In this document: piece by piece, positions 56,515 through 64,000 of the stretch
Layout of the letters: the number at the start of each line of letters is the position of its first letter
Position numbering within the stretch: the first letter of the stretch is position 1
Origin: Alkalibacillus haloalkaliphilus
GTDB taxonomy: Bacteria > Bacillota > Bacilli > Bacillales > Alkalibacillaceae
Length of the DNA stretch: 64,000 nucleotides
Direction: 5' to 3'
Assembly: GCF_007991275.1 (NCBI RefSeq)
Contig: NZ_BJYA01000015.1
Span: forward strand, 78,568 to 142,567
Translations under genes and position numbers: made by a program
Notes under the pieces: generated by a model
Databases searched by the model: none
Seen by the model: the letters and a program-made list of their open reading frames with translations, nothing else
Told to the model about the DNA's origin: nothing

Positions 56515-57057
56515 ATGACAACTATTGCGTTAATTGGATTTATGGGTTCTGGGAAAACGACTATAGGACAACGCCTTGCACGTTCAATGGAAATTCCTTT
56601 TGTTGATACAGATGATGAAATTGTTAATAGAGTCGGAATGTCAGTCCCTGAAATTTTTGACCATTTTGGTGAACAATACTTTCGAAGCGTTGAAAGTGAA
56701 ATATTAAAGTCACTGTCAAAAAAGAAATGTGTTGTTGCAACAGGTGGTGGAATCATTAAACTGGATACTAATCGACAAATGTTAAGAAGCGATGATTTTT
56801 TGACTGTATGGTTGGACCTAACTTTTGATACCGTTATGAAAAGAATAGCAAACGATGAGTCTAGACCACTTTGGAATCAAGATGTTGAAAAAAGGATGAG
56901 CTTGTTCAATAGTAGGCAGGCACTCTATGATGACTCTTCACATTTTTCAGTAAACGTGGATGGCCAGCCTGTCGAAGAACTGATCGAGGAAATTAAACGC
57001 TATATATATTCTTATACAATGTTTGGAACTAAACGTCAATCCGACGAAAATCGCTAA
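56515..57057 (+). CDS. aroK: Shikimate kinase
   Basis: Phosphorylates shikimate in aromatic amino acid synthesis. The 180 residues contain Walker A GFMGSGKTT (about 8-16), the DTDDEI shikimate-binding start, the FRSVESE motif and VVATGGG. ATG 56515 follows AGGTGA. It is divergent from comGA. In B. subtilis the interval between comG and yqhG includes tapA-sipW-tasA and sinIR; here aroK alone fills it. Confidence 0.95.
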   Translation: MTTIALIGFMGSGKTTIGQRLARSMEIPFVDTDDEIVNRVGMSVPEIFDHFGEQYFRSVESEILKSLSKKKCVVATGGGIIKLDTNRQMLRSDDFLTVWLDLTFDTVMKRIANDESRPLWNQDVEKRMSLFNSRQALYDDSSHFSVNVDGQPVEELIEEIKRYIYSYTMFGTKRQSDENR

Positions 57058-57072
57058 CTTTTTTGTTAAGTA

Positions 57073-57122
57073 AAAAACCAATGAAGTTTTGTCGTGTTGA
57101 ACAAAATTTCATTGGTTATTTT
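57073..57122. terminator. Bidirectional terminator between aroK and yqhG
   Basis: AACCAATGAA (57076-57085) pairs with TTCATTGGTT (57108-57117), extended inward by TTTTGT/ACAAAA. A residues precede and T residues follow. Confidence 0.85.
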
Positions 57123-57144
57123 CGTTTTTAATTCGCAAAACTTT

Positions 57145-57951
57145 TTATTGAGATGTTGTAAGTTGCCTCGTTCGCTCTTGCGTTAAATAGAACAATCCAC
57201 CATTAATCCAATTCACTTCCACTTTTGGATATAACCGCTCATAAATTTGTTCCTTTGATTGATCGTAAAATTGTTGGTCTTCTTCAGTGTGGAGTTCTGT
57301 TAGTTCGTCTAACATATTTAACTCCTGGTTATAAAGCTCAATTGATTTTTCACTGAAAGATGTCGATTCCTGTTCAATTCTATTTGATAACTCTTTCGTT
57401 AGATGTTCGATTGATCTTTCAGGTGAAATGATATATGGAATTTTGTAAGCGTAATCAGGTACGTGTTGAACAAAGTGTTGATCAATGTTTTCATCAATCC
57501 AATTAAAACGCATTGTGCCATTTGTTAGAAGTATACCTATACTAACCATTTCGTCATGAATATACCATCCACGATACTTAACTTGTAAGTTGCAAACGAA
57601 CCAAGGGTATAGAGGAGTTCGTTTAGTGTTTTCGCTAATGTTTTCATAAAGTGTAGTATAGCGACCTTCTTCTTGTATGACGTTAAATATTTGTTGTAAA
57701 CGTGGTGAACCAAAGTGAATCCACTCACCATCAGCTTCAACACCTTCTTTAGACTTATAAGTGACCGTCATCGGCTCACCTTCATAGCCCATCGTATTAA
57801 TGTATTGCCAGTAAAATGGGCGGTTCATCAACTGTTGGTCTAATTCTCTCGTCAACTTAACCGTTAACAAACCGTCATGATTTTCTAAAATCGAAGCTTG
57901 CCTATGATCAAAAAACTCATAAAGAAACCCATGTATCTCAGCTTGTTTCAT
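57145..57951 (-). CDS. yqhG: YqhG family protein
   Basis: A 268-residue cytoplasmic protein of the Bacillaceae YqhG family; no enzyme motif is evident. It starts MKQAEIHGFLYEFF and has a long helical C-terminus. Function unknown. It overlaps the helicase gene yqhH by 14 bases on the same strand, so the two are translationally coupled. The pair adjoins gcvT divergently, as in B. subtilis. Confidence 0.88.
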   Translation of the reverse strand: MKQAEIHGFLYEFFDHRQASILENHDGLLTVKLTRELDQQLMNRPFYWQYINTMGYEGEPMTVTYKSKEGVEADGEWIHFGSPRLQQIFNVIQEEGRYTTLYENISENTKRTPLYPWFVCNLQVKYRGWYIHDEMVSIGILLTNGTMRFNWIDENIDQHFVQHVPDYAYKIPYIISPERSIEHLTKELSNRIEQESTSFSEKSIELYNQELNMLDELTELHTEEDQQFYDQSKEQIYERLYPKVEVNWINGGLFYLTQERTRQLTTSQ

Positions 57952-59545
57952 CTTTTAGCTCTCCTTCAGAATTCTCACTTTCACTTTGAATGACTGACAT
58001 TAAGTTATCGATTTTAATTTCTGCTTCTTTCGTTGAGTGTGATTCTTGAATGATATCTGTTATTTCTTCTTCAAAACTATTAGCGCCAAAGCTACTTAAG
58101 ATTTGATCAATTTCTCCAATTACACCTTCAAAGACAGATAGTTTATCGTAAAGCAGGTTAAGAATTCTTTCATCCATTGTGTTGTTTAAGACAACGTAAA
58201 AAATATTAACGGTATCTTTTTGTCCGAATCGGTGGATGCGTCCTATTCGTTGTTCTAATTTCATCGGATTCCAAGGTAAATCGTAATGGATCATATTTTT
58301 ACAAAATTGCAAGTTCAACCCTTCTGCACCAGCGTCTGTTGCTATTAGTACTTTTGCGTTGTTTTGGAACAATTGTAGCATCCATTGTTTTTTGCTTTTT
58401 CTAAAATCACCGTTATATGGTACAGCGCTTATACCGTTTTGTTGGCAAAGCCATTGTAAATAAAGTTGTGATGACTTATATTCCGTAAATATAATGACTT
58501 TATCATCAATTTCTTTAATTAAGTCCATTGTCTTTAATGCTTTTGCATGATTTGGCAATTGTTCAATTAACTCGATAATGTGTGATTCTTTAAGGTTTTC
58601 TTGTTTTTTCATTGATAAATAACACGCTTCACGACTTGAGCAAAACTCTCTTGATAAAGTCAAGTTCGTTAATGCGTGAGATGTTTCAAGTTGTTGTAGC
58701 GCATCATATACGTGCTGTTCTTCTTCAGTAAAGTCAACTTGGATGGTTTTGATTTCTCTTGTCGCCCAAGGATCTTGAACATCACTTTTTCTTGAACGGA
58801 CCATTGATTGTTTAATTAACGTTTGAATCGTATCATAACTGCTCTTTTTTACCTTTTCTTTGAAAATCCGTTTATCCCCTAATAATCCAGGGCGTACAAT
58901 TTTCATTAAGTGATAGACTTCATCAATTTTATTTTGTATAGGTGTTGCCGTAAGTAATAGACAATAAGTTGACTTTAGTTGTTTAACGAATTGATAGTTT
59001 TTCGTATCAGCATTTTTAAGTCGGTGTGCTTCATCAACAATTAATAAGTCAAATTCCTGTTCTATTAAGGTTGAAGCGTGCGGCTCTTTCTTTGCCAAAT
59101 CAATTGAAGAGATGACTATGTCATAGACTTCCCACGGATATGAACGGTGCTTGGCCCTTGCTGGAATGAAAAACGTGTAATTCATCTCAGATTCCCATTG
59201 TCTAATTAGAGACGACGGGACTAAGATTAAAACTTTCTTGACTAACCCTTTAATCATCAATTCTTTTAAAATAACGCCTGCTTCTATTGTTTTACCTAAT
59301 CCCACTTCATCAGCAAGAATAGCACGACCATGCATATGAAAAATAACCTTCTCAACAGCTTCTCTTTGATGGGGAAGAAGCTCAAGGTTCGGTAAATACT
59401 TCAGCGAATTAAGTTCATTTTTGTTAGTCATCGATAGTTGACTAAGTTCGTAAGCTTTTTTAAACGTATCCCAGTCACTGTTTTGATAGTCTTGCACATG
59501 GCTGATGACTTCATATAAATGATCAGTATTAACAATTGGTTTCAT
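57938..59545 (-). CDS. yqhH: SNF2-family helicase YqhH
   Basis: Swi2/Snf2 (SF2) ATPase of 535 residues. Motif I is DEVGLGKTIEAG, motif II DEAH (IVDEAHRLKN), motif III TATPIQN, and the C-terminal helicase domain contains EQRIGRIHRFGQ. No nuclease or zinc domain is attached. The target is unknown; nucleic-acid remodelling or RNA polymerase recycling are possibilities by family (RapA-like). It starts at the ATG at 59545, divergent from the gcv leader. Confidence 0.92.
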   Translation of the reverse strand: MKPIVNTDHLYEVISHVQDYQNSDWDTFKKAYELSQLSMTNKNELNSLKYLPNLELLPHQREAVEKVIFHMHGRAILADEVGLGKTIEAGVILKELMIKGLVKKVLILVPSSLIRQWESEMNYTFFIPARAKHRSYPWEVYDIVISSIDLAKKEPHASTLIEQEFDLLIVDEAHRLKNADTKNYQFVKQLKSTYCLLLTATPIQNKIDEVYHLMKIVRPGLLGDKRIFKEKVKKSSYDTIQTLIKQSMVRSRKSDVQDPWATREIKTIQVDFTEEEQHVYDALQQLETSHALTNLTLSREFCSSREACYLSMKKQENLKESHIIELIEQLPNHAKALKTMDLIKEIDDKVIIFTEYKSSQLYLQWLCQQNGISAVPYNGDFRKSKKQWMLQLFQNNAKVLIATDAGAEGLNLQFCKNMIHYDLPWNPMKLEQRIGRIHRFGQKDTVNIFYVVLNNTMDERILNLLYDKLSVFEGVIGEIDQILSSFGANSFEEEITDIIQESHSTKEAEIKIDNLMSVIQSESENSEGELKDETS

Positions 59546-59584
59546 ATATTAAATCCCCTAACTATTAAATCTTTATGATGACGC

Positions 59585-59613
59585 TTACACATCTTGAAGA
59601 GATGTGGTATAAT
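59585..59613 (+). promoter_or_regulatory. Promoter of gcvT-gcvPA-gcvPB with a dyad in the spacer
   Basis: TTACAC (59585-59590), 17 bases, TATAAT (59608-59613). A perfect seven-base inverted repeat, CACATCT (59588-59594) and AGATGTG (59600-59606), lies between and over the two elements, as an operator would. Confidence 0.7.
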
Positions 59614-59721
59614 ACAAGTAGAATTTTATTCATACTTTTTGAACAATTTTTATGTAGCATGTAAGGTAACATCTCATTGTTTTATTATGCTCTAAAAATT
59701 GAATATTATGAGCGAATGATT

Positions 59722-59898
59722 ACAAGGGGAGAGTTCACAGCTTGTGACGCCGACGGAGCAAATACATAACGTATGAATCTCTCAGGCACAAAGACTCTTG
59801 TATGACGCACCTCTGGAGAGTGTTTATCGAATATTTGATAAACCACCAAAGATGTAAGCATTACATAGTAGTGTGAAACTTTCAGGTGTCAGGACAGA
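59722..59898 (+). ncRNA. Tandem glycine riboswitch (gcvT motif)
   Basis: Two consecutive glycine aptamers. The first (about 59722-59818) contains GCCGACGGAGCAA and CTCTCAGGCACAAAGACT. The second (about 59817-59895) contains ACCACCAAAGATG and CTTTCAGGTGTCAGGACAGAG. Together they form the known cooperative tandem arrangement. A terminator follows and then gcvT; in B. subtilis glycine binding switches the operon on. Confidence 0.93.
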
Positions 59899-59934
59899 GA
59901 GAATACCGAAGCTTAATTTGGTATTCTCTTTTTT
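59897..59934 (+). terminator. Riboswitch-controlled terminator upstream of gcvT
   Basis: A ten-base perfect stem (59898-59907 with 59920-59929) is followed by a T run. Its 5' arm overlaps the closing stem of the second glycine aptamer, so ligand binding can prevent it from forming. Confidence 0.88.
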
Positions 59935-59993
59935 AATGCTTTTAAAAGCATTTGCTAGTACATCAACCTAATTGAAAAATAGGGGGTCATTAA

Positions 59994-61097
59994 ATGGGAG
60001 AAGTTAAAAGAACACCAATTTTTCCGGAATATGAAAAGTTAGGTGCGAAAACGATTGATTTTGGTGGATGGGATCTACCTGTTCAATTTTCGAGTATTAA
60101 AGAAGAGCATCATGCAACTCGTGAAAAAGCAGGTCTTTTCGATGTTTCACATATGGGGGAAGTTACAGTAACAGGCCTTGATAGTGAAGCGTTTCTACAA
60201 AAAATGGTGACAAATGATGTAAGTAAGTTAAACATTAATCAAGCTCAATATACAGCTATGTGCTACCCAGATGGTGGTACTGTAGACGATTTTCTAATCT
60301 ATAAGCGTGATGAAGAGGATTACTTACTTGTAGTTAATGCTGCTAACACTGAAAAAGACTATGAATGGTTAGTAGAACATCAAGAAGGCAGTGTCGAAAT
60401 TAACAATGTTTCTGAGGATTTAGTTCAATTAGCGCTACAAGGTCCAAATGCACAAACGATCTTACAGAAGATCACTTCAGAAGATCTAAGTGATATTAAA
60501 TTTTTCCGTTTTAAAGATGATGTTAAAGTAAATGGAGTTAAGCATGGGGCACTAGTATCACGTACTGGTTATACAGGAGAAGATGGCTTCGAAATTTATA
60601 TTAACCGCGATTCTGGTGTAGATTTATGGAATGCCATACTAGAAGCTGGTGAAGGTGAAGGGTTACAGGCAATTGGTTTAGGTGCACGCGACACGCTAAG
60701 ATTTGAAGCGAACCTAGCATTGTATGGCCAAGAGCTAACTAAAGATATTACACCGATTGAAGCAGGGATTGGCTTTGCTGTAAAAGTGAATAAAGAAGTA
60801 GATTTTATTGGCAAAGAAGTATTAAAAGAACAGAAGGAAAATGGACCAAAACGTAAACTAGTAGGAATTGAAATGATTGATAAAGGTATTCCGCGTAATG
60901 GTTATCCAGTGATGAAAGGTGATGAAGAAGTTGGTTTTGTCACTTCAGGTACACAGTCACCGACATTAGGAAAAAACGTAGGTCTAGCGCTTGTTAATAC
61001 TCAATATGCAAATGAAGGTGAGGAATTACAAGTTAAAGTGAGAAAGAGAACACTTAACGCTCAAGTAGTTCCAACGCCATTTTATAAAAGAAAGTAA
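59994..61097 (+). CDS. gcvT: Glycine cleavage T protein (aminomethyltransferase)
   Basis: Transfers the methylene group from the H-protein aminomethyl-lipoyl arm to THF, releasing ammonia. The 367 residues begin with [25 protein letters not shown] and include [27 protein letters not shown] and the C-terminal [14 protein letters not shown] segment. ATG 59994 follows AGGGGG. It is under the glycine riboswitch. Confidence 0.97.
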   Translation: MGEVKRTPIFPEYEKLGAKTIDFGGWDLPVQFSSIKEEHHATREKAGLFDVSHMGEVTVTGLDSEAFLQKMVTNDVSKLNINQAQYTAMCYPDGGTVDDFLIYKRDEEDYLLVVNAANTEKDYEWLVEHQEGSVEINNVSEDLVQLALQGPNAQTILQKITSEDLSDIKFFRFKDDVKVNGVKHGALVSRTGYTGEDGFEIYINRDSGVDLWNAILEAGEGEGLQAIGLGARDTLRFEANLALYGQELTKDITPIEAGIGFAVKVNKEVDFIGKEVLKEQKENGPKRKLVGIEMIDKGIPRNGYPVMKGDEEVGFVTSGTQSPTLGKNVGLALVNTQYANEGEELQVKVRKRTLNAQVVPTPFYKRK

Positions 61098-61109
61098 GGG
61101 GTGAAGTTA

Positions 61110-62459
61110 ATGCAACATCGATATATTCCAATGACAGATCAAGACAGAAAAGATATGTTAGAAACAATTGGTGTAAGCTCAACTGAAGAACTTTTTAATG
61201 ATATTCCAGAAAAAGTCCGCTTTGACGGTGAATTGAATATTAAACCAGCTAAATCAGAGTATGAGTTAACAAAAGAGTTAACAGAGTTAGCTGAACAAAA
61301 TAGTCATTCGAAATCTCATACGTCATTTTTAGGTGCGGGTGTCTATCAACATTACATTCCATCTATTGTAGACCATGTCATTTCTCGTTCAGAATTTTAT
61401 ACAGCTTATACACCTTATCAGCCTGAAATTTCTCAAGGTGAGTTACAGGCGATCTTTGAATTCCAAACGATGGTTTGTGAAATGACAGGAATGGAAGTAG
61501 CAAACTCTTCAATGTATGATGGTGGAACTGCATTAGCAGAAGCGGTGAACTTAAGTGCAGGTCAAACGAAGAAGAAAAAAGTACTTGTTTCAAAAGCAAT
61601 TCATCCAGAGTCAATGGATGTTATTTATACGTATGCAAAAGGTTTTAACTTAGAAATTGTTGAAATTGATCATCAAAATGGTTTAACAGACCTAGAGCAG
61701 CTAAAATCTGAGCTAGATGAAGATACAGCGAGTGTTGTTATTCAGTATCCAAACTTTTTCGGTCAAGTTGAGCCGTTAAAAGAAGTCGAAGCGATGTTAG
61801 AAGACCAAAAGAAGACGATGATGATTGTTTCGAGTAATCCACTTGCTTTAGGATATTTAACACCTCCAGGAGAGTTCGGAGCGGATATTGTTGTTGGTGA
61901 TACGCAAGTATTCGGTATCCCGACACAATTCGGTGGACCACATTGTGGTTATTTCGCAACAACGAAAAAGTTAATGCGTAAAGTACCAGGGCGTCTTGTC
62001 GGTCAAACAGTCGATGAAGATGGATATCGTGGTTTCGTATTAACACTACAAGCACGTGAACAGCACATTCGTCGTGATAAAGCGACATCAAACATTTGTT
62101 CAAACCAAGCATTAAACGCATTAGCATCTTCTGTTGCGATGACAGCTCTTGGTAAACAAGGTGTTCGTGAGATGGCTGAGTTAAATATGAAGAAAGCTCG
62201 TTATGCGAAAAAAGCTTTTGAAGCGGCTGGTTTTGAAACTTTACATGATGGGCCATTTTTCAATGAGTTTATTGTGAAGCTGAATAAGCCGGTTTCTGAA
62301 GTGAATGAACAATTGTTGCAAAAAGGCTATATCGGTGGCTATGACTTAGGGCGTAACAATGACAGTTATGACCAACACATGTTAATTGCCGTAACAGAAG
62401 TTCGTTCAAAAGAAGAAATCGATCAATTTGTGAAGGAAGTAGGTGAGGCTAATGGCTAA
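61110..62459 (+). CDS. gcvPA: Glycine dehydrogenase (decarboxylating) subunit 1
   Basis: N-terminal half of the split P-protein (449 aa). It forms a heterotetramer with GcvPB and lacks the PLP lysine. Visible family motifs are [32 protein letters not shown] and [10 protein letters not shown], plus GRLVGQTVD. The frame opens at GTG 61101, but AAGGGGTGA lies just upstream of ATG 61110, which is the better start. It overlaps gcvPB by eight bases. Confidence 0.96.
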   Translation: MQHRYIPMTDQDRKDMLETIGVSSTEELFNDIPEKVRFDGELNIKPAKSEYELTKELTELAEQNSHSKSHTSFLGAGVYQHYIPSIVDHVISRSEFYTAYTPYQPEISQGELQAIFEFQTMVCEMTGMEVANSSMYDGGTALAEAVNLSAGQTKKKKVLVSKAIHPESMDVIYTYAKGFNLEIVEIDHQNGLTDLEQLKSELDEDTASVVIQYPNFFGQVEPLKEVEAMLEDQKKTMMIVSSNPLALGYLTPPGEFGADIVVGDTQVFGIPTQFGGPHCGYFATTKKLMRKVPGRLVGQTVDEDGYRGFVLTLQAREQHIRRDKATSNICSNQALNALASSVAMTALGKQGVREMAELNMKKARYAKKAFEAAGFETLHDGPFFNEFIVKLNKPVSEVNEQLLQKGYIGGYDLGRNNDSYDQHMLIAVTEVRSKEEIDQFVKEVGEANG

Positions 62460-63921
62460 AGAGCAAGATTTTCCAGTGATTTTTGAATTGAGCCAAGAAG
62501 GACGTAAAGGTTATCACTTACCTGAACTAGATGTAGAAGATATTAACTTAGATGAAGAGTTTTCTAATGAATATATTCGTCAAGAAAACCCAGATTTACC
62601 TGAAGTAAGTGAACTACAAATCATGCGTCATTATACAGCCCTTTCAACACGAAACCATGGTGTAGACTCTGGTTTCTATCCATTAGGGTCATGTACGATG
62701 AAGTATAACCCGAAAATTAATGAAGATATTGCACGTATTCCAGGTTTTAGCATGATTCACCCTTATCAAGAGGAAAGCTCTGCACAAGGTGCATTAGCTT
62801 TAATGTATGACCTACAAGAGTCATTGAGTGAAATTACAGGTATGCATGCTGTAACGTTACAGTCAGCAGCAGGTGCTCAAGGTGAGTGGACGGGCCTAAT
62901 GATGATTCGTGCATTCCATGAAGCCAATGGCGATCATCACCGTACTAAAGTAATTGTTCCAGACTCAGCACACGGAACTAACCCAGCATCAGCAACAGTT
63001 GCCGGGTTTGAAGCTGTAACAGTTAAATCAAATGATCAAGGATTAGTAGACTTAGAAGATTTAAGGCGTGTTGTAGATGAAAATACAGCAGCATTAATGT
63101 TAACGAATCCAAACACTTTAGGACTGTTTGAAGAGCACATTTTAGAAATGGCTGAAATTGTTCACGAAGCAGGAGGGCGCTTATATTATGATGGCGCTAA
63201 CCTAAACGCAATTATGGGTTACACTCGTCCGGGTGACATGGGCTTTGACGTTGTTCACTTAAACTTACACAAAACATTCACAGGACCACACGGTGGTGGT
63301 GGACCAGGCTCTGGACCAGTAGGTGTAACGGAAGAGTTAGCACCATATCTACCTAAACCGTTAGTTTCTAAGCGTGATTCTAATGAATATTTCTTTGATT
63401 ATGATCGTCCGAAATCAATCGGTAGAATTAAGCCATACTACGGTAACTTTGGTATTAATGTTCGTGCATATACGTATATCCGTTCAATGGGCCCTGATGG
63501 CTTAAAGCAAGTTAGTGAAAATGCAGTGTTAAATGCGAACTATATGATGAGACGTTTAGAACAAGAATTCGAATTACCATTTAGTCAGCATTGTAAACAC
63601 GAGTTTGTTTTATCAGGTAAGAACCAGAAGAAAATGGGTGTTAGAACACTAGATATTGCAAAACGCCTATTAGACTTCGGTTATCACCCACCAACAATTT
63701 ACTTCCCATTAAATGTTGAAGAAGCATTAATGGTTGAGCCGACAGAAACTGAAGCGAAAGAAACGTTAGATGAATTCGTTGATGCGATGATTCAAATTTC
63801 TAACGAGGCTAAAGAAGACCCTGAAAAAGTGCAAGAAGCACCACACACGACAGTTGTTGACCGTATGGATGAAACGACAGCAGCGAGAAAGCCTGTCTTA
63901 CGTTATTATCGTGAAGACTAA
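62452..63921 (+). CDS. gcvPB: Glycine dehydrogenase (decarboxylating) subunit 2
   Basis: PLP-bearing half of the P-protein (489 aa). It decarboxylates glycine and passes the aminomethyl group to the H-protein. The PLP lysine is Lys274 in [29 protein letters not shown] occurs here as [14 protein letters not shown] 62452 with AGGTGAGG upstream is preferred over GTG 62443. The H-protein and lipoamide dehydrogenase genes are not in the window. Confidence 0.97.
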   Translation: MAKEQDFPVIFELSQEGRKGYHLPELDVEDINLDEEFSNEYIRQENPDLPEVSELQIMRHYTALSTRNHGVDSGFYPLGSCTMKYNPKINEDIARIPGFSMIHPYQEESSAQGALALMYDLQESLSEITGMHAVTLQSAAGAQGEWTGLMMIRAFHEANGDHHRTKVIVPDSAHGTNPASATVAGFEAVTVKSNDQGLVDLEDLRRVVDENTAALMLTNPNTLGLFEEHILEMAEIVHEAGGRLYYDGANLNAIMGYTRPGDMGFDVVHLNLHKTFTGPHGGGGPGSGPVGVTEELAPYLPKPLVSKRDSNEYFFDYDRPKSIGRIKPYYGNFGINVRAYTYIRSMGPDGLKQVSENAVLNANYMMRRLEQEFELPFSQHCKHEFVLSGKNQKKMGVRTLDIAKRLLDFGYHPPTIYFPLNVEEALMVEPTETEAKETLDEFVDAMIQISNEAKEDPEKVQEAPHTTVVDRMDETTAARKPVLRYYRED

Positions 63922-63936
63922 TGGTTAAATAAAGTG

Positions 63937-63976
63937 AAAAGCAGTTCGGTTTTATAAGCCGGACTGCTTTTGTTAT
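63937..63976 (+). terminator. Terminator of the gcv operon
   Basis: A 13-base stem (63937-63949 with 63959-63971, one G-T pair) is followed by T-rich sequence. Confidence 0.85.
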
Positions 63977-64000
63977 TAAATAACAGCATTACTGTTTTAA

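Noticed and set aside
56515..56720. ComK-box (AAAA-N5-TTTT pairs) for comGA inside aroK
   Set aside because: Only near-matches with wrong spacing, such as the region around 56590-56602; not convincing.
61738..62256. Minus-strand open frame of 172 codons inside gcvPA
   Set aside because: Mirror of the codon pattern of gcvPA; His/Leu-rich composition typical of antisense shadows.

Overview
The window is an AT-rich chromosomal segment of an endospore-forming member of the Bacillaceae. It follows the Bacillus subtilis dnaJ-to-gcvPB gene order over most of its length: dnaJ, prmA, rsmE, mtaB, rpsU, yqeY, floA, yqfC/D, phoH, pgpH, era, recO, ccpN, dnaG, sigA, cccA, ispH, nfo, ispG, sodA, pbpA, gluP, an ltaS-family gene, comG, yqhG/H and gcvT-PA-PB. 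Sporulation genes (yqfC, yqfD) and a full competence pseudopilus operon are present. The exported part of cytochrome c-550 is extremely acidic, which suggests a halophile or alkaliphile (inference). I saw no prophage, insertion sequence or CRISPR array.

Layout. 1-6.6 kb: chaperone DnaJ (5' end outside the window), ribosome and tRNA modification enzymes, deoC, a Na/Pi-type transporter on the minus strand, then rpsU-yqeY. 6.8-14.4 kb: the NfeD/FloA membrane-domain operon, sporulation genes, phoH, a c-di-AMP phosphodiesterase that lacks its extracytoplasmic domain, ybeY and dgkA. 14.5-18.0 kb: era, yqzL, recO, ccpN and yqfL. 18.0-18.8 kb: a noncoding nested foldback element. 18.8-28.1 kb: dnaG-sigA, a membrane protein, cccA, trmK-yqfO, and guaB followed by a guanine riboswitch and guaA. 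28.1-37.7 kb: ispH, cshB, nfo, a lytic transglycosylase, yqfX, ispG, a short NfeD protein, a DUF1189 protein and a Na/Pi cotransporter with a PhoU-like tail.

37.8-38.4 kb: five tRNA genes (Asn, Met, His, Ile-CAT, Ser) behind one promoter and ahead of one terminator. 38.4-52.5 kb: a reductase-like SDR, sodA, an MFS protein, pbpA, fthC and rpmG on the minus strand, two small membrane proteins, rhomboid protease GluP, yqgQ, an LtaS-family synthase, a FetAB-like ABC pair, and small conserved membrane proteins. 52.5-56.5 kb: tRNA-Gln and comGA-GG, all on the minus strand. 56.5-64 kb: aroK, yqhG/yqhH, and the glycine cleavage genes under a tandem glycine riboswitch.

Functionally the window combines information processing (sigma factor, primase, ribosome maturation and tRNA modification) with envelope building (PBP, LTA synthase, flotillin, rhomboid, undecaprenol kinase). 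It also carries two isoprenoid enzymes (IspG, IspH) and two metabolite-sensing RNA switches. The main departures from the B. subtilis plan are the domain-minus PgpH, the guaBA insertion with an internal riboswitch, the loss from these positions of glyQS, yqxD, zur, pst, glcK and the tasA region, and the element at 18 kb. Comparisons with B. subtilis gene order and protein lengths are from memory, not from a search.
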